A stretch of 64,000 nucleotides of DNA from Protofrankia sp963555925 (GCA_963555925.1 CAUVXJ010000023.1:1-64000); one strand, 5' to 3'; numbered from the stretch's first letter, positions 1 to 9,656 are shown. Program-made: numbers and translations. The notes: generated by a model from the letters alone, not told the origin.

Positions 1-2647
1 ACCCCGGCGGGGGCGTTGGCGGATGCCCGGCGGGGGTTGGAAACCGACCGGGTCGAGGCGTCCCGCCGCGGCGGTACCGACGGTCGGATGCGGCCGGAGT
101 ACGGGATCGCGACGCTGCTGTCGGTTGGTGAGGATCCGCCGCTACTCGACCCGGCCGTCCCGACGGTGCCGCTGGGTCGTGCAACGACCGCGCCGACGGG
201 TGGGTCGGTGCGGTCGTTGCGGATCGGGGAGCTGATCGGCCGGCGGGCCGAGCTGCGCACGACCGTGGCGGTACTGCGGTTGGGGGAACGGGCCGGGGTG
301 AAGCTGACCGGGGTGATGCTGACCGGGATCGGCGGGATCGGGAAGACCGCGATCGCCGGCCGGGTGCTGTCCCGGCTGGCCGATGAGGGCTGGCTGACCG
401 CGGTCCACGGCGGGGCGTGGAACCCGCAGCGGCTGATCGGCGAGGTGGCGCAGGCGATCGCCGGCCGCCCGGAACTGGCCTCCGTGCACGCGGAGCTGGT
501 GGACCGGCGGGTGGAAGACACCGCCAAGGTGGAGGCGGTCGGGCGGTTGTTGGCCCAGGCCCGGCTGCTGGTCGTGTTCGACGACTTCGAACAGAACCTC
601 ACGCCCGGCGGGGAACGTTTCCTCGATCCGGGTTTCGCGGAAGTCTTCGATGGTTTGTGCGCGGCGGGCCGTGCCGGTCGACTCCTGGTGACCTGCCGCT
701 ATCCGGTCCCCGATGCGGACAGCTATCTGCTCCCGGTGGGTGTGCCGGCGCTCAGCCCCGCCGAGTTGGGCCGGCTGTTGCTGCGGCTGGGTTCGTTGGC
801 CGGGGTGAGCGCCGCCGACCGGCGGTTGCTCGCCGCGACGATCGGCGGGCATCCTCGGCTGATCGAGTTCGTGGACGCATTGCTGCGCGACGGTGCCCGC
901 GGGCGCCTGCCCGAGGTGACCCGCCGGCTGCGGACGCTGGCCTCCGAGCAGCATGTTGATCTGACCGCCTCCCGGGATCTGCATCAGGCCGTCGCCGACG
1001 TGGTGCTGCTCGGGGCCCGTGACATCCTGCTGACCGCGCTTGTGGGCCTGCTCGACGGCGAACAGGAGGAGCTGCTGTTGCAGGCGGCGGTGTCCACCCT
1101 GCCGCTGACCGTCGAGGACCTGGCCCGCTGCCGGTGGGAGAGCGACCCGACCGACGCCCGGCGGGCCGTGGTGCGGCGGGCGTCGGCTCGGCTGGTGGAT
1201 CTGACGCTGCTGGCCGCCGACGGCGGCCAGCAGGTCGTGCATCCGTGGGTCGCCGCCGCGTTGGAATCCCACCAGGGTGACGGGTTCACCGGGCGGCATC
1301 GGCGGGCTGAAGCGATGCGGCTGCACCGGCTCCAGACCGGCCGGGGCGGGTTCGATGATTTCGTCGAGATCGCCCGTCATCAGGCCGCGACCGGCCGGCA
1401 TGAGGAGCTGGTCGGCTTCGCCGGCGGGGTCGCCGACCTGCTCGCCGGGCAGCTCGGTGAGCTGTCGGTCACCGCGTTTCTCGGCCAGATCCTTCCCCTC
1501 CTGCCCTCGGCCACCCCTGGCTATCTGCCGTTGGCCGATCGGGAAACCGCAGCGCTGGTCAACATCGGGAAGATCAGTGCGGCTCGTGCGCGGACCCACA
1601 CGCTCCTTGCCTTCACCCGCTCCCGCGCCGAGGCCGATCCGACCAACGCCGGGGTCCAACGCGACCTGTCCGTCTCCTACGACAGGCTGGGGGATGTGGC
1701 GGTGGCGGTGGGGGACTTGGTCNNNNNNNNNNNNNNNNNNNNNNNNNNNNNNNNNNNNNNNNNNNNNNNNNNNNNNNNNNNNNNNNNNNNNNNNNNNNNN
1801 NNNNNNNNNNNNNNNNNNNNNNNNNNNNNNNNNNNNNNNNNNNNNNNNNNNNNNNNNNNNNNNNNNNNNNNNNNNNNNNNNNNNNNNNNNNNNNNNNNNN
1901 NNNNNNNNNNNNNNNNNNNNNNNNNNNNNNNNNNNNNNNNNNNNNNNNNNNNNNNNNNNNNNNNNNNNNNNNNNNNNNNNNNNNNNNNNNNNNNNNNATG
2001 CAATCTTGCTGCGGCTGGCTGAGGCCGATCCGACCAACGCCGGGGCCCAACGCGACCTGTCCATCTCCCACGACAGGCTCGGGGATGTGGCACGGGCGGT
2101 GGGGGACTTGGTCGAGGCCGACCGGGCCTACCGGGCCAGCCTGACCATCCGGTTGCGGCTGGCTGAGGCCGATCCGACCAACGCCGGGGCCCAACGCGAC
2201 CTGTCCGTCTCCTACGACAGGCTGGGGGATGTGGCGGTGGCGGTGGGGGACTTGGTCGAGGCCGACCGGGCCTACCGGGCCAGCCTGACCATCCGGTTGC
2301 GGCTGGCTGAGGCCGATCCGACCAACGCCGGGGCCCAACGCGACCTGAGCATCTCTTACGAACGGCTCGGGGTCGATGCTCAGCAAGCTGGTGATCGCGA
2401 CGAGGCGACGCGGCTCCTCACGATGGGGACGGAGATCCGGCGGATGCTTCAGCGCCGAAAACCGGATCGTGTCGATTTCGCCGAAGAACTGGCTGTCATG
2501 CTGGCCTTCCTCGGTGGAACCGCGATTGAGGAGGATGTTCGGAGCGAGATCGCCAGGGAGATACTCGCGTTGCTGGCGCCGTTTGAGGAACGAAGCGTCC
2601 TCACGCAGAAGGGCCGTGCCGTACTCGGTCAGATACAAGACTGGTAG
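1..2647 (+). CDS. NB-ARC/STAND NTPase with C-terminal TPR array, 5' partial, interrupted by a gap
   Basis: The frame is open to the window edge, so the start lies upstream; the TTG at 16 is only the first start-like codon inside the window. Counting from it, residues 104-112 are a P-loop GIGGIGKTA, followed by a Walker B-like LLVVFDDFEQN, as in NB-ARC/AP-ATPase STAND proteins. After about residue 540 come 48-residue repeats with the core DPTNAGAQRDLSVSYDRLGD (TPR-like). The segment before the P-loop (RMRPEYGIATLLSVGEDPPL) could be the tail of an upstream domain such as CHAT; that is a guess. The N run at 1723-1997 falls inside the repeats. The frame before it and the frame after it differ by one base, so the run does not have the true gap length. 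Stop is TAG at 2645-2647. Probable role is ligand-sensing signalling or defence; the effector domain is not visible. Confidence 0.75.
1620..2442 (+). repeat. 144-bp tandem repeats encoding TPR units
   Basis: Units start at 2011, 2155 and 2299, exactly 144 bp apart, plus one unit before the gap from about 1620. The two middle units are almost identical at DNA level; the last one diverges after about 70 bp. The near-identity points to recent expansion and explains why the assembly broke here. Confidence 0.9.
1723..1997. other. Assembly gap (275 N) inside the TPR array
   Basis: A run of 275 N. Unit phase on both sides predicts a true length of 28 + 144n bases (28, 172, 316 and so on), which would also restore one open frame across the gene. 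Confidence 0.95.
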
Positions 2648-2826
2648 TGCCTCATCGGCTGTCGGAACGCCCTCGGCACCCTGCCCTGACGGTCGCGGCA
2701 GTTCGTGTGCCATGGCCGTCGGGCCACACGAGCGATGTCGGCCAGATCGACACACGGTTCCTGACTCTTCAGGCCCGTTACGCGTTGATCTTAATGGTTC
2801 TATTGCGGCGATCTCGTTGCATCCGG

Positions 2827-4263
2827 TCATTCAGGGAGACGGGTTGAGGTCGGGACGGCGCAATAGGCTTCGATTTCTGCCGCAGTGTCGCGCGCGACCG
2901 CGGACCCCGCATGACGAGGGTCCGACAGACTACCGTGCACGCGACGCATTTGGGTACGGATTCCGTGGATTCGTCGCGCTGGTGGGAGTGCCAGGACCGG
3001 GCCGAGCGCTTCACGCCCACCTTCGACCTCACCCTGATGAACACGCGCCAAAGCGAGGTCGGTATAAGATCCGGCTCTACTGCCGTAGCTGACATCGGCG
3101 GCATCTTGCGCTTCAAAAGCCTGCACGGCGTCAGCGGCGATCCGTTCAGTTTCTGCATGGTCCGACAAGAGGGAAAGCGCGTCGGCGCTGACGTAGAGCT
3201 GGACAGCCTGAGGATAGGTGAGTTCTCCCCCTATTTCGTCCAGGTCGTCGGCCTGGACCCGTTCTCTGGCCACACCGGCGCGGGCAAGCGCGGCTCTGGT
3301 CTCCGGCGCGTCCCCCAGCGCCGCGTATGCCCGCGCTTCCTGGACGGCAAGCTGTGCCGAGTTCGACCCGGTGACTGTTTGCGCATCTGTGTGGGCGAGC
3401 GACAGATACCGCAGGGTCTCCCGAGGAGAGCCAGACCAGTAGGCGGCGCGGGCCTGTTCGATCCGTATCCACATCCGCAGGCCGGGATGGTCGGCGCGAT
3501 CCGCACACAGAAACGCCGCACGGGCGTTGAGGTGGGCTGCCTGGAACTGGCTGAGGTCGACACCGGCGTGTGCCAGCAGCCCGGATGTGATTGCCGCGAG
3601 GAAGTACAGATCCCGGGACTGGTGGGGGACGCCCGGTCCGTCGAGGAGGCGGAACGCGACGCGCTGGGCGCCGATGAGGGGGTCGACGAGGTTCGTCGCC
3701 TGGGTGGGGTAGGCGGCGACCAGCCGGCGGACCTCGGCGTGTAGGAGGTCCATCACCTCCGGGGACGGGACGGCGCGTTTCGCGTTGACGAGGAACTGGA
3801 AGGTCTCGTCAGCGGCCATGAGCATCCGCCTTTCTGGACCGTCCTGCGCCGGGGGCGCATCCACAGAACCCGCCCAATCCCCAGAGTAAGCCCGCGCGTC
3901 GACCCGGGCGACGCTCATAGGCTTACCGGTTCCGCCATGGCTTCTCACCGGCCGGAGTAGGCCCGGCGACCGCTGAGCACTGCCGCCGCCAAGCAGCCGG
4001 CTGCGGGCCCGGTCGGGCATGGCCAGGCCGTCGGCGACTCGGACGAAGACCTCCAGGTCGGTGACCCGGCGCTTGCCGGTGCAGATGCGGCTGACCTCGC
4101 CCTGGCTCATCCCACAGCGGGACGCCAGCAGCGTCTGACTACACCCGTACCGGCTCATCAGCACGAACAGTGCGCCGACGTCGCGGTCGTTGACCGCGGC
4201 CAGGAAGGGCGGTTCGTCCCAGACGTGGTCGGGCAGCGGGAGGGGCACGGGATCGGCGGGCAT
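2827..4263 (-). CDS. XRE-family helix-turn-helix regulator with TPR-like C-terminal region
   Basis: The ATG at 4263 is chosen (478 aa) because GGGGAG lies just upstream; a longer frame reaches 4344. An N-terminal XRE-type HTH is visible (SQTLLASRCGMSQGEVSRI, then RRVTDLEVFVRVADGLAMP). The rest is an Ala/Leu-rich alpha-helical region with TPR character (AYAALGDAPETRAALARAG), as in the many actinobacterial XRE/TPR regulators. It probably binds DNA and senses a small ligand or peptide through the TPR part; the ligand is unknown. It is divergent from the TPR-like gene at 4720, and 13-bp direct repeats lie between them. Confidence 0.8.
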   Translation of the reverse strand: MPADPVPLPLPDHVWDEPPFLAAVNDRDVGALFVLMSRYGCSQTLLASRCGMSQGEVSRICTGKRRVTDLEVFVRVADGLAMPDRARSRLLGGGSAQRSPGLLRPVRSHGGTGKPMSVARVDARAYSGDWAGSVDAPPAQDGPERRMLMAADETFQFLVNAKRAVPSPEVMDLLHAEVRRLVAAYPTQATNLVDPLIGAQRVAFRLLDGPGVPHQSRDLYFLAAITSGLLAHAGVDLSQFQAAHLNARAAFLCADRADHPGLRMWIRIEQARAAYWSGSPRETLRYLSLAHTDAQTVTGSNSAQLAVQEARAYAALGDAPETRAALARAGVARERVQADDLDEIGGELTYPQAVQLYVSADALSLLSDHAETERIAADAVQAFEAQDAADVSYGSRAGSYTDLALARVHQGEVEGGREALGPVLALPPARRIHGIRTQMRRVHGSLSDPRHAGSAVARDTAAEIEAYCAVPTSTRLPE

Positions 4264-4455
4264 CGGCAGGGCTCCCCGGGCATTCGGCCTGAAAGGACTG
4301 AGGCGAACCAGTCCAGCACGCAGCGTTGTTGAGCGTAATCCCACCGGATCAGCCGCGGAAAGGGGGCCAGCCGCAGCATATTTTTCTGGCGCTGCGTAAC
4401 CGTGGACGGCGGCCGGCTTCCTTACCGGATGTGCGATCCCGCCGTCTATCAGCCG

Positions 4456-4494
4456 CGCTCATGACACCCGCTCATGACACCCGCTTATGACACG
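4456..4494. promoter_or_regulatory. Three tandem 13-bp repeats (CGCTCATGACACC) in a divergent promoter region
   Basis: Units at 4456-4468, 4469-4481 and 4482-4494 (the last has two changes). A related GGCTCATGAGACAC follows near 4530. They sit in the 456-bp space between the XRE regulator (minus, start 4263) and the TPR-like gene (plus, start 4720). Direct repeats of this size spaced by about one helical turn are typical of cooperative operators. Binding of the adjacent XRE protein is inference. I see nothing else in this interval. Confidence 0.55.
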
Positions 4495-4719
4495 AGCTCA
4501 TAGGCCGCGCCGCTAATCCTCGCCGTTTCGGCTCATGAGACACAGCCGTTGCCATATCACGGCCGGAACCGCGCAGAATTCCCCCAGGCCCCCGGGCCGG
4601 GTTGAGCTCTCGTGCACGCCCCGGCGCTCCCCGGCCCGGGGTGCCCGCCGTAAAGACCGGGTCGAGGGGTTAGCGACAGAGAGGCGCAATAGTGACCGCA
4701 CACGAAAGGCGTGATACCG

Positions 4720-5721
4720 GTGCCGACAATCAGTCGACGGTCGCTGCTGACGGGGGCCGCGATGCATGCCGCCATGCTGTACGGGGCTGAGGACCATCCC
4801 GGCCGGTCCGTGCTGGCAGCCGCACGGATGATCCTGGAAGCGGCGCCGGGCAGCATCGAACGCGCGACCGGCCGGGCGCCGCTCATCGCGGTGACCCACC
4901 ACCTGGCGGCGGCGCACGCGAGCCTCGGTGAACTGGCCCGCCGCGGCGATCCTGGGGTCAGAGCGACTGCGCACGCCCTGACTGTCCACTGCCAGCTCAG
5001 CATGGCGGACGCGTTATTCGGGCTCGGCGCGGTCGTCCGGGCCTGCCAGGCGCTGCGGATCGTCCGCGAGCGTGCCGACGCCATCGACGACGCTGCCCGG
5101 CGGGACGACGTTCTGCATACCGCGCTGCGTATCGAAGGAAAGATCTACACGTATGGGTCGTCGGGTGGCCCTGTCCCGCCTGCGTTAGCGGCATGCGATC
5201 CCACCCACACCCGCACACCGGCGCAGGTCGCGGTCGCGTTCCAGGCCGCCCGACTCGGCGCACGGGAATGGTCACCGGCGCGACTCCAGGCGCACGTCGG
5301 CTATGCGCTCGACGCCGCGGCCCGGCTGCCCGCGGCCGAGGCGACCGGGGTGTACGTCGATCGCTTCTCGTTCACCAACGCGCTTTATCACGCCCAGGTG
5401 GCGTGGGCGACCGGCGGTGTCGTTCCCCTCGCCGAGCAGTATTACCCGGAGATCGCCGCCGGGATGGCCGGCCACCATACGGGTATCGCGGTCGTGGAAT
5501 ACACGATGGCGCGGATGTATTTCCGGCTCGGCCGGCTCGCGGACGGGATCGACCACGTCCGGCGCGGCCAGCAGGCAGACCCGGGGCACCGGGCCTCCCA
5601 GCGGGCGCGGATCGGCGCCCGCAATGCCGCTTTCCGCCATCGCGCCGACCCGTATCTACGGGGTCTGTTTCCGGCTCCGACGCGGCGTCCGATCACGGCA
5701 CTCGGTTCCCGTGCGAGGTAG
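4720..5721 (+). CDS. TPR-like helical protein without HTH, possible partner of the XRE regulator
   Basis: GTG at 4720 is preferred (333 aa) over GTG at 4711, because AAAGG at 4705-4709 is then about 10 bases upstream. The product starts VPTISRRSLLTGAAMHAAML; the RR-containing start looks like a Tat signal but is common in cytosolic actinobacterial TPR proteins of this type, so export is doubtful. The remainder is Ala/Leu/Arg-rich paired helices resembling the sensor part of XRE/TPR regulators, without a DNA-binding domain. The gene at 5750 follows after 28 bp and is probably co-transcribed. Function unknown. Confidence 0.65.
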   Translation: MPTISRRSLLTGAAMHAAMLYGAEDHPGRSVLAAARMILEAAPGSIERATGRAPLIAVTHHLAAAHASLGELARRGDPGVRATAHALTVHCQLSMADALFGLGAVVRACQALRIVRERADAIDDAARRDDVLHTALRIEGKIYTYGSSGGPVPPALAACDPTHTRTPAQVAVAFQAARLGAREWSPARLQAHVGYALDAAARLPAAEATGVYVDRFSFTNALYHAQVAWATGGVVPLAEQYYPEIAAGMAGHHTGIAVVEYTMARMYFRLGRLADGIDHVRRGQQADPGHRASQRARIGARNAAFRHRADPYLRGLFPAPTRRPITALGSRAR

Positions 5722-5749
5722 GCCACCGACCAGGGAAGGGGAATGAGAC

Positions 5750-5959
5750 GTGGACGAGCGGCGCCTCGTACGCGGTGTCGGACGGGAACTGGAGATCGCC
5801 ATTGCCGCCGTCGCGACGGTCACCCGGCTCCTGGAGGAGCCGGCCGGGCCGTGGAACCACGTGCAGCTGACCCTGTTCCGCACGCGGGCCGGCGCCATCC
5901 TCGACGATCTTCGGCATATGGCCGTCCGGGTGGCCGAGACGGGGCAGGTGTCCGCGTGA
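5750..5959 (+). CDS. Small hypothetical protein, 69 aa
   Basis: GTG start with a strong ribosome site (GAAGGGG, about 8 bases upstream), 28 bp after the TPR-like gene. The product is a single mostly helical, charged polypeptide (ELEIAIAAVATVTRLLEEP, then RTRAGAILDDLRHMAVRVAE) with no signal peptide or membrane segment. No family is recognised. The operon position suggests a partner of the preceding TPR protein. Confidence 0.55.
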   Translation: MDERRLVRGVGRELEIAIAAVATVTRLLEEPAGPWNHVQLTLFRTRAGAILDDLRHMAVRVAETGQVSA

Positions 5960-6298
5960 GCGGCCCAGCCGGGCCGACGACCGGCCGGCAGACCGGCCAT
6001 CGGGCCAGCGCGTGCGGTTAACGCGGTAGCGCCGATCATTTCGGTGGTTATCCGGCCCAGGAAGGCCGTACTGTGCGTCCGGTTCCGGTCGTAATGATCG
6101 GCAAGCCGCTCGTAGTGCGCCGCCGCTTCCGGCCCCGCCGAACCAGATCACTTCCCGCTAGCCAACCCAGACGGGTTGTAACCGATCGGCTTCCCAATCG
6201 CTCGGAATATGGACAAGTCGGTCAGACGCTCGCACCCGTTCACCTGTCGTGCCACGAAACGGAAGAGGCGCACGGCGCACCCGCGCGGGTCGCTAGGC
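5960..6298. other. Intergenic stretch, nothing recognised
   Basis: 339 bases between the small plus-strand gene and the stop of the minus-strand NACHT gene. No coding frame with a plausible product, strong hairpin or repeat was found. Confidence 0.5.
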
Positions 6299-8518
6299 TC
6301 AGGGAGCCAGGCGGCGCTGCAGCTCGATATGGCGGAACTGGTAGACGGCACCGACCTGCCGCAGAACGCCCCGCTCGTGCGCGTCGGCCAGGAACCCCAT
6401 GAACCGCCACGGCACCTTCCCGGACAGCGCCAGCCACAGGCGAGCCATCGCGAACCACCCCCACGCCGTTTCGGATAGCCCGACCCCGGACCCGACCACG
6501 AGCCCGACCGCGAGCCCGAGCATGAGCCCGGGCGCAAGCCCGAACATGAGGCCACCCAGGAGCCCGAACGCGAGTCCGACCACGCACACGAGAGTGTCGA
6601 AGGCGCGACGATCTCGCATCAGGACCACCTCTGGACTCGTTGCCGTCCGCAACTCGGCTACCACTCTCGTGAGCCCGCCTAGGAGGCCGCCCACGAGCAC
6701 GCCCACGAGCACGCCCACGAGCCCGCCCACGAGCGTGTTCCCGAGCACGCGCCCGCCCGCGAACACGCGTACGCCCACGAACACGTTCCTGAGCACGCGT
6801 CCGCCCACGGACACGTGCACGCCCACGGACATGTGCACGCCCGTGAGCTGGACCATGATCGAAGAATAAAACCCGAACATGGATCCGCCCCCGGACCCCA
6901 ACCCGAGCCCCCAGGCGAGCCGGGACCAGCGCGGTTGCCATCGCACCCCTCTGGACGGCTCGGTGGGCGCCATCGGGTCCCAGGGCCCGCCCGGGAGCCA
7001 GAATGCCAGACCAGGTCCGAGCAGCCCGAGTATCAGCCCGAGTGCCAGCCCGCGTACGGGCCCTCCTGGCCCGGCTACGAGCCCTACCAGCCCGGTTACG
7101 AGTCCGGCTCCAAGCCCGATTCCCAGCCCGGCTACAAGCCCGAAGGAGGCTCGAGGAACGGCGGTGTGAAGCTGCCACCAGGCGAGGTCGGGGGTGCCGT
7201 GGAGGCGGTGTTCGAGGTGGCGGGCGAGGAATCGCAGCCACCGCTGTGCCTTGTCGGCGGACCAGCGTTGGGGGTGGCGCGGGTCGTGACGGTAGGCGGC
7301 CAGAATGAAACCGTCGAACAGATGTTCCCGCACGGCGGCGGGGGTGGGGAAACGGGTCGGGTTGAGGAGCTCGACCGGGTCGGGCAGGCCATGGAGGGGT
7401 TCTCCGCGTCGCGGGTTGTAGATCGTGTGCGCCAGGCTGGCCATCAGCGGTGTCGTCAGGACCCGGGCCGCGGGCGGTGAGGGGGTGGCGGTGAGGGACG
7501 CCACGATCTGGTCCCAGCGAGCTATCGCAACCAGGCCGCCGGGGGTGTCCTGGAGGTAGTCGGTGACCGCGGTCGGGGTGAGGGGGCGAAGCGCGACCGC
7601 GGCGGCGCCGGTGAGTTTGCTGTCGATCCCGTAGGAGGGGCGGATCGCCCAGCGGAACTCCCGTTTCCGGCAGGTCAGGACCAGTCCCTGCCCGTCCGGC
7701 AGCGTCTCGCCGATCGTCGCGAGTGCGGTGGCGCGCAGCGCTGGGGGAAGCTCGTCAAGGCCATCGAGGATCGGCATGATCAGCCGGCTGGCCAGCAGTG
7801 CGCGCGCCCGGTTGTGGCCTCGGCCGGTGGCGTCCGGGTGCGGTGCGGCCAGGCCGGTATGGTCGAGGAGGAGGCGGGCTTCCAGCCAGCTGTACAGATC
7901 CTGGTCGGTGGGGTTCCACGACGCCAGCGGCAGGAACACGGGCACCGGCCCACCCAGGGTACGGCGGGCATGCAACGCCAGGAGCAGGCGGACGACGAGA
8001 ATGGTTTTGCCCGCGCCCGGTTCGCCGAGCACGACCAGCCGGCCGGTCGGGATCCGGCCTAGGACGTCGACGAGTGCGTTGTCATGGCCGGCGAGTTGCG
8101 CCGGGTTGGTCGCCCACGGCGCTCCGGCCGGTTCGGGTGGCCAGGCCCCGCTTTCGGCCCGCCGTCGGATCGAGGCCCAGTCGTCGGTGAGCGTTGGGTC
8201 CGCGGGATCCCAGGCCACCGGCAACGGATGCGGATCACCGACCTGCCGCCGTTTGAGCTCGCGGTCCCACTGGTCGAACACGGCGGTGGCGAGCTGGTCG
8301 GCGATGGCCGTCAGATCCAGATCCGGAGGCTTCTCGTAGGCGGCCCAGGCCAGCCACGCCGACGCTACCCCCGCCGCCAGAGAGATCGCACCGCCGACTC
8401 CAGCGGCGAGGTCGGCGTCCCCTGCCCGCCAGACAACGACCGTGACGGCCGCCGCCAGCACGGCAAGCCCGCCCGTCACCCATGCCGTGCTCCGTAGGCG
8501 CGGTCGTTGTCCCCCCAT
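6299..8518 (-). CDS. NACHT-type NTPase with glycine-rich membrane C-terminus
   Basis: ATG at 8518 is preferred (739 aa); the frame stays open to 8635. The product starts with two hydrophobic segments (VTGGLAVLAAAVTVVVW; GAISLAAGVASAWLAWAAYE). A NACHT NTPase follows, with Walker A GEPGAGKT and Walker B LIMPILDGLDELP, then a helical region (WLRFLARHLEHRL). The C-terminal third is built of Gly/Leu-rich hydrophobic runs (GLGIGLGAGLVTGLVGLVAG; LVGGLVGVLVGVLVGGLLGG; GLAPGLMLGLAVGLVVGSG), like glycine-zipper membrane segments. It ends in YQFRHIELQRRLAP, a tail I associate with actinobacterial NACHT proteins. Likely a membrane-anchored STAND sensor; defence is a reasonable but unproven role. It overlaps the 3' end of the small ORF upstream. 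Confidence 0.75.
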   Translation of the reverse strand: MGGQRPRLRSTAWVTGGLAVLAAAVTVVVWRAGDADLAAGVGGAISLAAGVASAWLAWAAYEKPPDLDLTAIADQLATAVFDQWDRELKRRQVGDPHPLPVAWDPADPTLTDDWASIRRRAESGAWPPEPAGAPWATNPAQLAGHDNALVDVLGRIPTGRLVVLGEPGAGKTILVVRLLLALHARRTLGGPVPVFLPLASWNPTDQDLYSWLEARLLLDHTGLAAPHPDATGRGHNRARALLASRLIMPILDGLDELPPALRATALATIGETLPDGQGLVLTCRKREFRWAIRPSYGIDSKLTGAAAVALRPLTPTAVTDYLQDTPGGLVAIARWDQIVASLTATPSPPAARVLTTPLMASLAHTIYNPRRGEPLHGLPDPVELLNPTRFPTPAAVREHLFDGFILAAYRHDPRHPQRWSADKAQRWLRFLARHLEHRLHGTPDLAWWQLHTAVPRASFGLVAGLGIGLGAGLVTGLVGLVAGPGGPVRGLALGLILGLLGPGLAFWLPGGPWDPMAPTEPSRGVRWQPRWSRLAWGLGLGSGGGSMFGFYSSIMVQLTGVHMSVGVHVSVGGRVLRNVFVGVRVFAGGRVLGNTLVGGLVGVLVGVLVGGLLGGLTRVVAELRTATSPEVVLMRDRRAFDTLVCVVGLAFGLLGGLMFGLAPGLMLGLAVGLVVGSGVGLSETAWGWFAMARLWLALSGKVPWRFMGFLADAHERGVLRQVGAVYQFRHIELQRRLAP

Positions 8519-8889
8519 ACCGTCATCATCACCACCGGACCGTCCGTGCTCTGCGCCGGCCCGTGGTGGATGCGTCGTAGTGCCACAGCGTGGACGTCTC
8601 CGTGTGGGCGACCGTGGCGGCCGGTACAATGCCACCGCCAGATCGACACGAGCATCGGCTCATGCTGCTCACGGCGGCGGAACGTCTCGGCGCTGACCTT
8701 GACGAGCCGGGCGGCGTGGGCCCGTCGGTGTTCCAGCCGCATGCCGAGGGTGCCGGGTCGGAGGCACATCACGATTTCCATGGCGGTGTTACGCGGTGGG
8801 TCCATCGCCCGCACGGCGAAGGACTTCGACACCCACCGGTCGCTGTTGGCCGACGCCGTCACCTTCGTCGGGCCGCTCGGCCGGGCCAA
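8476..8889 (-). CDS. Small protein with an SxETFRRRxE helical motif, upstream of the NACHT gene
   Basis: Up to 137 aa; the start is uncertain (TTG at 8889, or ATG at 8805). The middle reads CLRPGTLGMRLEHRRAHAAR followed by LVKVSAETFRRREQHEPML. This matches, from memory, a short helical region (G-L-x-PGTRG, RRxxAAxxLxVSxETFRR) found at the start of many actinobacterial proteins of unknown function. The tail after that is Arg/His-rich and less protein-like. Its stop lies 42 bases inside the NACHT gene, so translational coupling is possible. It may be a decayed N-terminal domain rather than a working gene. Confidence 0.4.
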   Translation of the reverse strand: MARPSGPTKVTASANSDRWVSKSFAVRAMDPPRNTAMEIVMCLRPGTLGMRLEHRRAHAARLVKVSAETFRRREQHEPMLVSIWRWHCTGRHGRPHGDVHAVALRRIHHGPAQSTDGPVVMMTVWGDNDRAYGARHG

Positions 8890-9008
8890 CCACGCCGATG
8901 CTTATCGGAGCATCGCTATGACCGTTTGAACCCGCCCATTTAACTTCAGTAGTGGTTCGCGACACTTGTTCTGGCGCTGGGAGCCTGGCAGAGGCGGAGG
9001 AGTGCGAC

Positions 9009-9656
9009 GTGGCGTATACGGCTCAGATGGCAGCGGCGCTGTCGGGCGCGACCCGCCGTCAGCTGTCGCACTGGCGTCGAGACACGGGCGCGGGTGCCGT
9101 GCTGGTACCCGAGATATCGGCCGAATCGCCGCGGGTGCTGTATTCCTTTCGTGATCTTATTGCTCTTCGTGCCTGTGTTTTTCTTCGGCAGGATGTTTCG
9201 CTTCAGAAGATCAGAAAGGCGATCAACAACCTGCGTGATCTCGGTGAGTCCGCGCATCTGTCGCAGTACACGATCGTCTCTGACGGTGACACCGTTCTAC
9301 TGGTCGAAGGCGGCGAGGCAACGGATCTTGTAAGGAAGCCGGGTCAGCGTGTACTGGTGGTGCTGCGTGATGTCTTTGAGCCCTTTGCGGTTCGTGAGGG
9401 TGTGGTTGTTCCCCGTCTTTTTCGGCCCAGGGAGAGGCTCGAAGTGGATCCGCAGACCCGTGGCGGGGTGCCGGTCGTATCAGGAACGCGTGTCCCCTAT
9501 GATCTCGTTGCCGGTCTCGTGCGGGATGGTGTCGCACCCGAAAATATCAAGGACTACTATCCGGCTGTGTCGGCCGAGGCTGCCAGGGATGCGGCGGACT
9601 TCGCCCTCTACATGGACAGCTATTCTCAGGCGGAGCGAGGTACGGCGGTAGCCTGA
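9009..9656 (+). CDS. DUF433 protein with MerR-like HTH, antitoxin-like
   Basis: GTG at 9009 (215 aa) is chosen because GGCGGAGG lies 8 bases upstream; an upstream start at 8952 has no such site. The N-terminus looks like a MerR-type HTH (MAAALSGATRRQLSHWRR; YSFRDLIALRACVFLRQDVS; LQKIRKAINNLRDLG). The C-terminus has a DUF433 signature (RGGVPVVSGTRVPYDLVAGL, then YYPAVSAEAARDAADFALYM). DUF433 proteins are usually antitoxins next to a DUF5615 PIN-like toxin. No intact toxin follows, although an ATG overlaps this stop. Codon use around 9130-9200 is less GC-rich than its neighbours. Confidence 0.8.
   Translation: MAYTAQMAAALSGATRRQLSHWRRDTGAGAVLVPEISAESPRVLYSFRDLIALRACVFLRQDVSLQKIRKAINNLRDLGESAHLSQYTIVSDGDTVLLVEGGEATDLVRKPGQRVLVVLRDVFEPFAVREGVVVPRLFRPRERLEVDPQTRGGVPVVSGTRVPYDLVAGLVRDGVAPENIKDYYPAVSAEAARDAADFALYMDSYSQAERGTAVA

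Noticed and set aside
142..2064. Long minus-strand open frame opposite the NB-ARC gene
   Set aside because: GC-rich third positions keep antisense frames open. Its translation is Gln/Pro/Arg/His-rich with no family signal, and the opposite strand encodes clear P-loop and TPR motifs.
6330..6400. tRNA-Leu-like stretch (TGGCGGAACTGGTAGACGGC)
   Set aside because: It resembles the D-arm of a tRNA, but no acceptor stem, anticodon loop or T-arm (GGTTCGA) follows, and the bases encode the conserved NACHT protein tail on the other strand.
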